A stretch of 21,628 nt of DNA. Origin: JBBRLA01 sp038231615. Lineage in GTDB: Bacteria; Myxococcota_A; Polyangia; Palsa-1104; JAEUJZ01. The stretch is taken from contig JBBRLA010000053.1 of NCBI GenBank assembly GCA_038231615.1, positions 1 through 21,628 of the forward strand. Direction: 5' to 3'. The position numbers were made by a program, and so were the translations under genes. Of this stretch, positions 1 through 7,669 are shown one piece after another (position 1 is the stretch's first letter; each line of letters begins with the position of its first letter). The notes under the pieces were generated by a model. That model was not told where the DNA came from. It saw only the letters and a list, made by a program, of their open reading frames with translations, and did no database searches.

Positions 1-269
1 ACGACGGCATCCTCCAACTCACGGTGACGTTCAAGCCCACGATGGCCGGGAATCGAGGCACCAGCCTGTCGATCACCTCCAAGGACAGCGGCGGCCTGAT
101 CTCCTCGGTCGGAGTGGAAGGCATGGGTACCATGGCCCCGGACACCGGCGGCGGCGGAGGAGGTGGCTGCGCGATGGGCGGGAAGGCCCGCGGCGTCTCC
201 GAGGTCGGGGGCCTGCTGATTCTGTTGCTGGGCAGCCTGCTCATCCGCCGTCGTCGTTTGTCCTCCTGA
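1..269 (+). CDS. C-terminal end of a MYXO-CTERM surface/secreted protein (5' truncated)
   Basis: The frame is open from the window edge (first full codon at base 3) to a stop at 269, so only the last 88 or so residues are present. The visible part reads as the end of an extracellular beta-type domain. It is followed by a run of seven glycines, one cysteine (GGGCAM), a hydrophobic helix (GGLLILLLGSLLI) and an RRRR cluster. That order of Gly-rich linker, Cys, membrane helix and Arg cluster is the MYXO-CTERM sorting tail, known from myxobacteria as a signal for processing and surface anchoring. Most MYXO-CTERM tails carry more than one cysteine near the helix and this one shows a single Cys. The function of the missing N-terminal part cannot be told. 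The ATG at 24 is internal and not the real start. Confidence 0.75.
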   Translation, partial: DGILQLTVTFKPTMAGNRGTSLSITSKDSGGLISSVGVEGMGTMAPDTGGGGGGGCAMGGKARGVSEVGGLLILLLGSLLIRRRRLSS

Positions 270-302
270 TCAAACATCCTCTTTCTGAATCCAGGTAGCC
301 AC

Positions 303-337
303 TCATGCACCTGGCCCGGCCGGGCCAGGATGCATGA
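303..337. terminator. Strong GC-rich inverted repeat, likely bidirectional terminator
   Basis: Bases 303-319 pair with 320-337 in a 17-bp stem with a single bulged A at 330 and essentially no unpaired centre. It lies 33 bases past the stop of the MYXO-CTERM gene, in the gap between two convergent genes. There is no clear T-run, so intrinsic termination is inferred from position and stem strength only. Confidence 0.45.
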
Positions 338-352
338 ACGTTGAGACATGGC

Positions 353-444
353 CCGGTCCGGGTCGTCACTGACTCTTGTGGTCGGCTTCGGGCACTGACG
401 CTGGATGGCCGGCTTCCCAGTCCCAGGCCCGGTCGGGCCAGGGA
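353..444. repeat. Two further GC-rich hairpins sharing a GGCCCGG core with the 303-337 repeat
   Basis: Around 353-365 there is a CCCGG-T-CCGGG inverted repeat. At 421-444 an 11-bp arm pairs with its partner around a GT centre with one A-A mismatch. Both share the GGCCCGG/CGGGCC core of the hairpin at 303-337, so the 216-base convergent gap (270-485) holds three related stem-loops and no convincing gene. The role could be transcription termination for both flanking genes or a small dispersed repeat. Confidence 0.4.
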
Positions 445-485
445 CTCGGGATGGCTTGTTTATCTGGTTTTCTGGGGCAGGGGGG

Positions 486-1235
486 CTATTGCATCAGGCG
501 CGCGAACGGGTCGGCTCCCGGCACAAGTTCGGCCAGGGTCGCGGCGCCCGCCACATCCGTCAAGGCAATGTCCGGCACCACCATCTTGTGGTGCGTGGCA
601 ATCTTGGCCCCCGTGCTCAACGTGACATACCCCGCGAAGCTGGACTCGATTCCCCCGATCGGGATGATCGATACCCACATCCGCCACGCTCTGGGCAGCC
701 CGTCCGAATCGAGCAAATACAGGTAGCTGTCCCCCGGCGTCAGCCCCCCACTGGCATAGCGGATGAGCAGCGCCGGCTCCCCGTCCACCTGCCCGGCATA
801 GCGCGTCACCCCGCCGTCGAAGAGCTTAGCCATCGGATTCAACCAGAACGAATCGTTGATCCAGAACGCATAGGCCTTCTTCACCAGCTCGACCCGACGG
901 GGCCCCGTGACTTCCTTGCCGCCCTCGTAGGCCCGGCCGTCGTTCTTCCCCAGGTCTACCAGCGCCTCGATGTGGCCCCACTTCACCCGTGAAAGCCCCC
1001 GCGTCCGGTCCCACAGGTGCTCGTGGGCCCCCAGAAAGGTCCAGCGAATCGCCTGGGTCCGATCCCAGGCCTCCTTGTGTACCGCCCGCTCCACCGCGTG
1101 GGCCTGCTCATCGGCGGCGGCGCCCCCGGCAAGCTGCGGCAGCGAGTGCCGCGTCAACAGCACCAGCAAGCCAATCCCACCGACCAGGAGAACCACCAGA
1201 GACACCAGGACCGTTCGAAGCCGTCGCCTTACCAT
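486..1235 (-). CDS. Uncharacterised membrane-anchored protein
   Basis: The protein has 249 residues from the ATG at 1235. A TTG 18 bases upstream is possible, but neither start has a good Shine-Dalgarno. Residues 2-7 are basic (VRRRLR) and residues 8-28 form one hydrophobic helix, so the protein is predicted to be anchored in the inner membrane with the rest outside the cytoplasm. The body has patterns such as WDRTQAIRWTFLGAHEHLWDR and FWLNPMAKLFDGG, then beta-rich stretches (GEPALLIRYASGG, SYLYLLDSDGLPRAWRMWV). This layout loosely resembles outer-membrane-lipoprotein-carrier-like barrels, but I do not recognise the family. It starts 57 bases after the malic enzyme stop on the same strand and may be co-transcribed with it. 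It ends toward the GC hairpin cluster at 303-444. Confidence 0.7.
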   Translation of the reverse strand: MVRRRLRTVLVSLVVLLVGGIGLLVLLTRHSLPQLAGGAAADEQAHAVERAVHKEAWDRTQAIRWTFLGAHEHLWDRTRGLSRVKWGHIEALVDLGKNDGRAYEGGKEVTGPRRVELVKKAYAFWINDSFWLNPMAKLFDGGVTRYAGQVDGEPALLIRYASGGLTPGDSYLYLLDSDGLPRAWRMWVSIIPIGGIESSFAGYVTLSTGAKIATHHKMVVPDIALTDVAGAATLAELVPGADPFARLMQ

Positions 1236-1292
1236 GCCGAGACAATAGAGCAAGCGGGAATTTTTTGCATCCCCCCTCCCCCGCTCGATGCC

Positions 1293-3560
1293 CTACGCCC
1301 CGATCCCCCCCTGGGCCCGCACCACCGTCAGCGCCGCCATGTTCACGATGGCGTTCACGTCGCTGCCCCGCTGCAGCACGTTGACCGGCTTGCGCATACC
1401 CAGAAGAATCGGTCCCACCAGCTCGGCCCCGCCGAGCTGCCCCATCAGCTTGTAGGCCACGTTCCCCGCCGCCAGGTCCGGAAAGATCAGCACGTTGGCA
1501 TCGTCCTTCAGCTCCGAAAACGGAAAGAACTCCTTGCGCAGCGACGCATCCAGCGCCGTGTCCACCTGCATCTCCCCGTCCACGATCAGCCCCGGCTGCC
1601 TCCGCTTCACCAACTGTACTGCCTCGGCCACCCGCCGGGTGTCGTCGTTCTCGCTGCTGCCGAAGTTGGAATAGCTGAGCAGGGCGATGCGCGGCTCGAT
1701 GTCGAACCACTTGCATGCCTCCGCCGTGGACACCGCGATCTGCGCCAGGCACTCCGCGGTCGGGTGGATGTTCACCGTGGTGTCGGCGAAAAACTTCACC
1801 CGGTCCTTCAAAATCACCACATACACCCCCGAGACGAAATCCACCCCCTCCCGCTTGCCCACGATCTGCAGCGCCGGCCGCACCACCTCCGGGTAGTGCT
1901 TGGCCAGCCCATCGACGCAGCCGTCGGCGTCGCCCATCTCGACCATCATCACCCCGTAGGGCGTCCGCTGCCGCAGGGTCTGCCGCGCCTTCTCCAGCGT
2001 GATCCCTCGACGCTGCCGCCGTTGCCACAGGTGCTCGGCGTAGGCTTCCAGGCGTTCCTTGCGCTGCGGGTCCAGGGGGTCCAGCAGCTCCATCGCCGAC
2101 ACGGCCACCCCCAGCTCCGCCGCCCGCGCCCGGATCGCCTCCACCGGCCCCAGAAGGATCGGCTGCGCGATGCCCTCGTCCAGGCACACGTGCGCCGCCC
2201 GCAGGATCTTGTCCTCGGTCCCCTCGGGAAAGACGATGCGCTTGGGCGCCGCCTTGGCCTTGGCCAGGATCACGCTCATTACTTCGTGGCCACGCCCCAG
2301 GTGCTTCTGCAAGCCCGCGGTGTAGGTCGACGTCGAGATCAGCACCCGCGCCACCCCGGATCGCAACGCCGCCTCGGCCACCGCCGGGGCCACCCGCAGG
2401 AGCACGCGGGAATCGAAGGGCTTGGGGATGATGTACTCCGGCCCGAAGCGGAAGCGAGTCCCGCCATACGCCGCCGCCACCGACTCGGGCACGTCCTCGC
2501 GGGCCAGCGCCGCCAGCGCCCGAGCCGCGGCGATGTGCATCTCGATGTTGATCTCCCGGGCCCGCACATCCAGGGCGCCGCGAAAGATCGACGGGAACCC
2601 CAGCACGTTGTTCACCTGGTTGGGGAAATCCGAGCGCCCGGTGGCCATGATCACGTCGGGTCGGGCGGCGCGGGCCTCGTCGTAGCCGATCTCCGGGTCG
2701 GGGTTGGCCATGGCGAAGACGATCGGCCGCGACCCCATGCTGGCCACCATCGCCGGGCTGACCAGGCCGCCCACCGACACCCCCAGGAACGCGTCGGCCC
2801 CCTCCATCGCCTGGGCCAGGGTGCGCGCCGAGGTCTTCTGGGCATAGCGCCGCTTGTACTCGTTCATGCCCTCGGTGCGCTCGGTATGGACCACGCCCTT
2901 GGAGTCCACCAGCCAGACGTTCTCCTTTTGGGCACCCAAGCTGACGTACAGGTCCATGCAGGCGATGGCCGCCGCCCCGGCGCCGGACACTACGATGCGC
3001 ACCTGGGCCGGGTCCTTGCCCGAAAGCTCACAGGCGTTGATGAAGGCCGCGCCGGAGATGATCGCCGTGCCGTGTTGGTCGTCGTGGAACACCGGGATGT
3101 TCATCTGCCGGCGCAGCTCGCGCTCGATGTAGAAGCACTCGGGGGCCTTGACGTCCTCGATGTTGATGCCGCCGAAGGTCGGTTCCAGGGCCTTGACCAC
3201 GCGGATGAACTCGTCGGGGTCGCGGGCGTTGATCTCGATGTCGAAGACGTCGATGCCGGCGAACTTCTTGAACAGGACCGCCTTGCCCTCCATGACCGGC
3301 TTGCCCGCCTCGGGGCCGATGTCGCCCAGGCCGAGCACGGCGGTGCCGTTGGTGACCACGGCGACCAAGTTGCCCTTGCCGGTGTATTCGTAGACGTCCT
3401 CGGGCCGCTCCTTGATGCGCAGGCAGGGCTCGGCGACGCCGGGGGTGTAGGCCAGGGCGAGCTGCCGGGCGGTGTTCACCGGCTTGGTGGTGACCACCTC
3501 GATCTTTCCCTTGGGGTAGCTGGAATGGTATTCGAGGGCTTCCTGCTGGCGGATATTCAT
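1293..3560 (-). CDS. maeB: NADP-dependent malic enzyme, hybrid type with phosphotransacetylase-like C-terminal domain
   Basis: A 755-residue protein that oxidatively decarboxylates malate to pyruvate in the cytoplasm, linking the TCA cycle to pyruvate and reducing power. The malic N-terminal domain spans about residues 15-160. It has the catalytic Tyr in LAYTPGVAEP (Tyr38), the lysine region KAVLFKKF (92-100), the metal-binding EDVKAPE (135-141) and FHDDQHGTAI (158-167). The NAD(P)-binding domain follows, with the dinucleotide turn VSGAGAAAIA (191-200) and MANPDPEI (284-291). From about 430 the sequence becomes phosphotransacetylase-like (RIVFPEGTEDKILRAA at 441-456) and runs to the end. The total length is typical of MaeB hybrids. 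In that family the C-terminal domain is generally regulatory and not an active transacetylase. NADP preference is inferred from the family. The start at 3560 fits the family N-terminus. The promoter should lie in the divergent gap 3561-3677. Confidence 0.95.
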   Translation of the reverse strand: MNIRQQEALEYHSSYPKGKIEVVTTKPVNTARQLALAYTPGVAEPCLRIKERPEDVYEYTGKGNLVAVVTNGTAVLGLGDIGPEAGKPVMEGKAVLFKKFAGIDVFDIEINARDPDEFIRVVKALEPTFGGINIEDVKAPECFYIERELRRQMNIPVFHDDQHGTAIISGAAFINACELSGKDPAQVRIVVSGAGAAAIACMDLYVSLGAQKENVWLVDSKGVVHTERTEGMNEYKRRYAQKTSARTLAQAMEGADAFLGVSVGGLVSPAMVASMGSRPIVFAMANPDPEIGYDEARAARPDVIMATGRSDFPNQVNNVLGFPSIFRGALDVRAREINIEMHIAAARALAALAREDVPESVAAAYGGTRFRFGPEYIIPKPFDSRVLLRVAPAVAEAALRSGVARVLISTSTYTAGLQKHLGRGHEVMSVILAKAKAAPKRIVFPEGTEDKILRAAHVCLDEGIAQPILLGPVEAIRARAAELGVAVSAMELLDPLDPQRKERLEAYAEHLWQRRQRRGITLEKARQTLRQRTPYGVMMVEMGDADGCVDGLAKHYPEVVRPALQIVGKREGVDFVSGVYVVILKDRVKFFADTTVNIHPTAECLAQIAVSTAEACKWFDIEPRIALLSYSNFGSSENDDTRRVAEAVQLVKRRQPGLIVDGEMQVDTALDASLRKEFFPFSELKDDANVLIFPDLAAGNVAYKLMGQLGGAELVGPILLGMRKPVNVLQRGSDVNAIVNMAALTVVRAQGGIGA

Positions 3561-3677
3561 GGCCCAGCATTATCCCCTGGCAAGGGCCTTCGGGCCAGCA
3601 ACAACTCCGCCGGACGGAGCAGGCACAAAGTCCTTAGCAATTCGCCGCGGATGTTCTAAAAAGAGGGTCGGACGCGC
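3561..3677. promoter_or_regulatory. Divergent intergenic region between maeB and an uncharacterised gene
   Basis: These 117 bases separate two genes read in opposite directions and so must hold both promoters. I see no convincing -35/-10 pair or operator. AAGAGGG at 3660-3666 is a possible but distant Shine-Dalgarno for the ATG at 3678. Confidence 0.4.
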
Positions 3678-4166
3678 ATGCCTGACAAGCCACCCAACGA
3701 AACCGACCCAGCCAACACAGCCAATCGGGCGACCCGAGATACGTGGAAGATCCGGCCGCTGCCGGAGCGCCGGACGCAGCTTGCCTTCAAGCGAGCGTTC
3801 AGCAGAGAGGAGTACCAGCGGGTGGCGTTGGGGTTCGTCCCGCGGGAGATGGAGGACAAGTGGTTCATCTATTTAAATGGGTTAGATGGGCCGGACGATC
3901 TGGACGGGCCGGACGGGGAGTGGCTCTACCTCCACCGAAGCTGGACCGGGATCTGCATCTACTCGTTGCGGCTCTTGCCGATCGGGGAGGGGCATCGAGT
4001 CAGCGAGGCGTGGGTTAACCGGGACCCGGAAGAGTACCGGATGGTGGACGATCAGTACGATGCGGAACTCTTGCAGTTCCTGATCGACAGCATCCTTTTG
4101 GGGAAGGCGGACGCGGCGCGGCCCCTGTCGCCGCTCAATCGTCCGAAGGGGGCTCTGTCGGAGTAG
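3678..4166 (+). CDS. Conserved protein of unknown function
   Basis: A 162-residue protein, probably cytoplasmic: there is no signal peptide or membrane helix. The central pattern is FKRAFSREEYQRVALGFVPREMEDKWFIY, then EWLYLHRSWTGICIYSLRL and later VNRDPEEYRMVDDQYDAELLQFLIDSILLG. I recognise this as a small conserved bacterial family without an assigned function; its signature is PREMEDKWF plus LHRSWTG. The first 25 or so residues (polar, Asn/Thr-rich) are probably not part of the domain. The acidic stretch GLDGPDDLDGPDGE between the two core motifs comes from a short in-frame duplication at 3885-3914. The gene diverges from maeB and converges with the Cys-rich lipoprotein gene. No function is proposed. 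Confidence 0.75.
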   Translation: MPDKPPNETDPANTANRATRDTWKIRPLPERRTQLAFKRAFSREEYQRVALGFVPREMEDKWFIYLNGLDGPDDLDGPDGEWLYLHRSWTGICIYSLRLLPIGEGHRVSEAWVNRDPEEYRMVDDQYDAELLQFLIDSILLGKADAARPLSPLNRPKGALSE

Positions 4167-4251
4167 CTCGGGCATCGGGATAGGCAGGGCGCTCGCCGCG
4201 CTGGTTGCTTTGTCGTCGATCCTGGCAAAGGTGGTACGCCCGGTAGGGTCG

Positions 4252-4578
4252 TCAGCGGAGGATGCAGAAGGTGGCGGCGCTGGTCTGGCATGTGGCCACA
4301 TCGAGGCCGCAGGTATTGTGGATGCAGTCGAGGACGCGCTTGCGAACGTCGCCGGCGTTCTGGCAGCGGATGTCGTCCTTTTGGTCCTGCTCTGCGAAGG
4401 CACCGGTGCCCTGCTGGCAGGTGTTCTGACAGTTGGGGAGGAACGCACCGCCCAAAAAGACTGGGCTGCAACGGACGGTGTTGTCGCAGGAGGCGTAGCA
4501 TAGGTCCAGGTGACTGGGAGCGCCACAGGCGGTGAAGAGGAGGAGGAGGGTACACAGAAGGAAGCGTGCAGAACTCAT
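4252..4578 (-). CDS. Small cysteine-rich lipoprotein
   Basis: A 108-residue protein from the ATG at 4578; the open frame continues upstream, but signal-peptide position fixes the start. Residues 1-17 are a signal peptide (SSARFLLCTLLLLFTA) ending at Cys18, a slightly atypical lipobox (FTAC). The mature part has ten further cysteines, several in Cys-x3-Cys or Cys-x4-Cys pairs (27/31, 50/54, 85/90), an even number that suggests disulfide bonding outside the cytoplasm. Small Cys-rich lipoproteins of this kind are common in myxobacteria and mostly uncharacterised. No Shine-Dalgarno is obvious before the start. It lies downstream of the large lipoprotein gene on the same strand after a 196-base gap, so it may have its own promoter. 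Confidence 0.65.
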   Translation of the reverse strand: MSSARFLLCTLLLLFTACGAPSHLDLCYASCDNTVRCSPVFLGGAFLPNCQNTCQQGTGAFAEQDQKDDIRCQNAGDVRKRVLDCIHNTCGLDVATCQTSAATFCILR

Positions 4579-4688
4579 GTACAGAACAAAGCCTGTCGCG
4601 AAGCTTCTGTCAACCAGGGACCCGCCTGTAAAGGGATTTGCGGGGACGGGACGATCATGGACCGGACGGTGGCGATGAGTGGACGGCA

Positions 4689-4726
4689 AGAAGAGGTCTT
4701 CTACCGAAGGCAGTTCCCCGACTGCC
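4689..4726. repeat. Two short stem-loops in the gap between two lipoprotein genes
   Basis: Bases 4689-4694 pair with 4697-4702 (AGAAGA/TCTTCT) and 4709-4714 pair with 4721-4726 (GGCAGT/ACTGCC). They lie in the 196-base gap 4579-4774, downstream of the large lipoprotein. A terminator is possible, but there is no T-run. Confidence 0.25.
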
Positions 4727-4774
4727 CGCGGCAACGCAAGGCGGTCATTCCTCTTTTTTGCTTTGACTCGTTCG

Positions 4775-6538
4775 CTACGGGTTGACGCGGGCGATGAAGG
4801 TGCCCCAGTTGGCCAGGGTAGTTCGCGGCAGGTTGGGGATGTACTCGGTCGCCATCCATAGGTTGCCGTGCTCGTCGGCCACCGCGGCGGAGTAATCGCC
4901 CCAGCGGGAGACCCCGCCGCCATCGTAGCCGGTGAAGCCGTCCTCGGGTGCCGCCCCGGCAGAGACAACCTTCACGTCGGCGGCCTTGCCGCCGCCGTCA
5001 ATGCGCACGTAGGCCGCGCTGGGGAAGTAATCGGGCCCGACCAGGGTGAAGCCCATCGCGGCATCGCCGTCGCCGTTCACCGCGATCGACGGGCACATCA
5101 CATTGTTCTTGTCGACGCTGACGTAGCCCTGATCGTGGATGCTGCCGGTGAGCACGTCGGCGGTGAAGTGCGGCCTCACAATGAAGTAGGCGATGGCCAC
5201 CCGGGTGACGCCGGCGGAGTCCTTGAACGCCGTGTTCAGGCCCGAATAGAGCAAGCCGTTGACATACACCGTCTGGTTCATGCGGTCGTCATTGCTGTTG
5301 ATCAGCGACTCCGGCTGCCCCTGCGAGGTACCGTAAGGGATCGGGCCGACCTTCTGGACGGCGGGGCTCGGCTGGGTGTAGATCTCCGAGGTCACGATCG
5401 CCTTCTGCAGGGTCAGCGCGGGCGTGCTCGAAAGCGATCGGGTGTTGGTCAGGGACCACACCGCGATGCGGTTGTCCGAAGGATCAGGCCCGAACTGGAG
5501 CGCCGAGAGGAAGAACTCGGTGCCGCCGTGGCCCCGGGCGAACTTGCCATCGGGCGGGGTGGTGGCCGGCTGGACCGAGTAGGCGATGCCTTCGGCCAGG
5601 GACAGGTTATCGAAGTGCACGGCGTTGGGCAGGCCGCCAGCGGCCAGGGCCTTCTTGTTCAGGGCGTAGATCTGGGCGCCGTTGAAGCCCGCGCCGAACT
5701 CGTTGGTGGTAATGTAGAACCCGTGCTCGTCGGCGCCGATGAGGGGCTGATCGCCGAAGCAGGGACAGCCCGGGTGGCTGGGCGTGCCGTTGTTGCCGTC
5801 GTCCGTGGCGTCGATGCTAAACAGGTTCCAGCCCTTGGTCGGGTCAGCGGTGGCGCTGACGGCCAGCTCGGTGTGCGAGCGGACGGACGGGGCGGGGTCC
5901 TGCTGCAAGACGGTGATGAACCAGCGGTTGGTGTCGGCGTCGAAGTAGCACTTGGGGTCGCTGACGAAGTCGCCGAAGACCGGCGGCGTGCTGCGAATGA
6001 CCTCGGGGGCCAGGTTGAAGAACTGGCTGATCGGGGTCGGCCCGGACAGGAGCTTGCCGTTGCTGTCGTAGATCGCCAGGGCATCGTTGACCAGTTCCAT
6101 CACCTTACCGTGTCCGACGCAGAGGCCCTGATCGGGCGGCTCCAGGCTGAACTGGGTGTTGGTGTACTTGCCGGTGCCGGAGGTGCGCTGATCGAAGTGG
6201 GTCAGACCGTTCCAGCCATGGACGCCCCGTCCCGCAGAGGCCGGGCTGGCGGTCCCACCGCCTGGCGTGCGATCCGGGGTGCCGGGTCTAGTGGGAAGCT
6301 TGGGGATGTCGCCCCCCAGGTCCCCCTGCACGTACTCGTTCCCCACCTTGTCGTCCCCGGTCAGGGCGACCGGGCCGCCGGGCGCGGTGATGCCCCGGGC
6401 CACGATGGACACCGGATTTGCGGTGGGCTGCGAGGGGTCCACGCCGCCGCACCCGGACGTGGCCAGGGCGGTTCCTGCACAGAGCAAACCCAAGACCGTG
6501 CCCCGGGTTAGAAAAGTTGAAAAAGAAGCGACCTTCAT
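4775..6538 (-). CDS. Large secreted lipoprotein, possible beta-propeller
   Basis: A 587-residue protein from the ATG at 6538, which has an excellent AGGAGG Shine-Dalgarno 5-6 bases upstream; the longer open frame (to 7702) is antisense to the TMEM43-like gene. Residues 1-29 form a signal peptide and Cys30 follows ATSG, a lipobox, so the protein is lipidated and exported. After a Pro/Gly-rich linker (about 35-100) come repeated units with an Asp followed by aromatic beta-strands: DADTNRWFITVLQ, ADEHGFYITTNEF, ADEHGNLWMATEY. They suggest several propeller-like blades. CPCFGDQPL provides a Cys pair. I do not recognise an enzymatic signature. The gap of 219 bases upstream is shared with the divergent TMEM43-like gene and contains a 12-base tandem repeat. 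The protein could bind surface polysaccharide or protein, but that is a guess. Confidence 0.8.
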   Translation of the reverse strand: MKVASFSTFLTRGTVLGLLCAGTALATSGCGGVDPSQPTANPVSIVARGITAPGGPVALTGDDKVGNEYVQGDLGGDIPKLPTRPGTPDRTPGGGTASPASAGRGVHGWNGLTHFDQRTSGTGKYTNTQFSLEPPDQGLCVGHGKVMELVNDALAIYDSNGKLLSGPTPISQFFNLAPEVIRSTPPVFGDFVSDPKCYFDADTNRWFITVLQQDPAPSVRSHTELAVSATADPTKGWNLFSIDATDDGNNGTPSHPGCPCFGDQPLIGADEHGFYITTNEFGAGFNGAQIYALNKKALAAGGLPNAVHFDNLSLAEGIAYSVQPATTPPDGKFARGHGGTEFFLSALQFGPDPSDNRIAVWSLTNTRSLSSTPALTLQKAIVTSEIYTQPSPAVQKVGPIPYGTSQGQPESLINSNDDRMNQTVYVNGLLYSGLNTAFKDSAGVTRVAIAYFIVRPHFTADVLTGSIHDQGYVSVDKNNVMCPSIAVNGDGDAAMGFTLVGPDYFPSAAYVRIDGGGKAADVKVVSAGAAPEDGFTGYDGGGVSRWGDYSAAVADEHGNLWMATEYIPNLPRTTLANWGTFIARVNP

Positions 6539-6757
6539 GCCTTCCTCCTGACGAGAGGGACTTGCGTGCCGACCAAACATTGACCGGCGCGGGATCAGGG
6601 TAGCCCTCCGATGGCCACAAGGGCAAGCGCCATTCTCGGCCTGAGGTCTGGTTCGTTGAACCAATAAGTTGGCGGCCAAGTTGGCGGCCACGGAAAAATA
6701 TCGTGATCGCAAGCGGCGCAGACAGGGTACGATCGATACAGGCTCTTCCTGGCCCAG
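6539..6757. promoter_or_regulatory. Divergent intergenic region with a perfect 12-bp tandem repeat
   Basis: This region separates the large lipoprotein (minus) from the TMEM43-like gene (plus). Bases 6666-6677 (AAGTTGGCGGCC) are repeated exactly and immediately at 6678-6689. It is followed by a short AT-rich stretch (GGAAAAATATCG). Such a direct repeat could bind a regulator, but the region shows no clear promoter boxes. Confidence 0.35.
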
Positions 6758-7669
6758 ATGGCACGCCCCTCCCAAAGGCCCCCCCGCGGGCCGGCGCCGC
6801 GCCGGGCCTGGCTGCTGCTCCCACCGGTGCTGCTGCTCCCGCTGGCGGTGCTTTGGCCGCGGGGGCGCGGGCCGGATCTGCGGCCGCTCTTGCGGCAGGT
6901 CCGACCTCTCTCGGCGGAACGGGTGGAGCCCGGGGCGGATCGGCAGGGGGTAGCGGTAACCGGGACGCTGCGCGCGGCGGCGCCCCTTTCCGATCCGGGC
7001 TGGATCTTGCCCGGGGACTACATCCAGATCCACCGGCAGGTGGAGATGTACGCCTGGCACGAGGTGAAAAAGGCCGATCTCGGGAATCGGCGACGTGCGG
7101 CCGGCGCGGAACGCAGCGCCTCGGGCTACGAGCTTCGTTTCGGCAGCGAGCCCCCGGCCACGGGGGAGATGGACCCGGCGCCACCCGGCGGCAACCCACC
7201 GATGCCGTTGCGCGGCAACGTGATCAGCGCCCAGGAGGCGTTCGTCGGGGCCTACCGCTTCTCTCCCCGGGCGGCCCGCCTGCTTGGGGACGAGGCGTTG
7301 TGGGTGCGGCAGGAGATGCTGGAGCGGGATGACCGGCGGCAGAGGATCTTGCAGGGGGCGATCTATTTGAAGGGTGGCCTGAATTGCGGGCCGGGGAGTG
7401 AGCCGGAAAGCGACAAGGCGCCGTGCCTGGGCGATCTGCGCATCAGCTACCGGGTGGTCCGCGCCGGGGCGGTGGTGACGCTCCTTGGCGAGCAGCGCGG
7501 CCAGGAGATCGTGCCCTTCCGGGGGGCGCTGGGGGCGCGGCTCTTCCACCTGGTCCCGGGGACGGCGCAAGAGGCCATCGATAGCATGCGGCGAAGCGAA
7601 GTGCCGTTCATCATCATCAATAATGCGCTGGGCGAGCCCGCGGGGCCGGCGCGGGACCTCATGCGGTGA
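6758..7669 (+). CDS. TMEM43-family-like membrane-anchored protein
   Basis: A 303-residue protein. A basic N-terminus is followed by one hydrophobic helix at about residues 18-34, so the bulk is outside the cytoplasm. The body matches the TMEM43 (DUF1625) pattern: GVAVTGTLRAAAPLSDPGW, IHRQVEMYAWHEV (91-103) and, after a gap, GDLRISYRVVRAGAVVTLLGEQRGQEIVPF (225-254), then LVPGTAQEAIDSM. The family match rests on these motifs as I remember them. Bacterial and eukaryotic relatives usually carry extra membrane helices at the C-terminus. Here the protein ends in PFIIINNALGEPAGPARDLMR, with no such helices, so it may be a truncated form or a divergent subgroup. The biochemical function of the family in bacteria is unknown. 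The ATG has no clear Shine-Dalgarno. The end overlaps the convergent esterase gene by 11 bases. Confidence 0.75.
   Translation: MARPSQRPPRGPAPRRAWLLLPPVLLLPLAVLWPRGRGPDLRPLLRQVRPLSAERVEPGADRQGVAVTGTLRAAAPLSDPGWILPGDYIQIHRQVEMYAWHEVKKADLGNRRRAAGAERSASGYELRFGSEPPATGEMDPAPPGGNPPMPLRGNVISAQEAFVGAYRFSPRAARLLGDEALWVRQEMLERDDRRQRILQGAIYLKGGLNCGPGSEPESDKAPCLGDLRISYRVVRAGAVVTLLGEQRGQEIVPFRGALGARLFHLVPGTAQEAIDSMRRSEVPFIIINNALGEPAGPARDLMR

Noticed and set aside
1017..3659. Plus-strand open frame of 880 codons over the malic enzyme gene
   Set aside because: Antisense shadow: His/Arg/Gln-rich translation and no domain, while the minus strand encodes a complete MaeB with all motifs.
4868..6511. Plus-strand 547-codon frame opposite the large lipoprotein
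   Set aside because: Gly/Val/Ala-rich shadow in a G+C-rich genome; the minus strand has the signal peptide, lipobox and AGGAGG.
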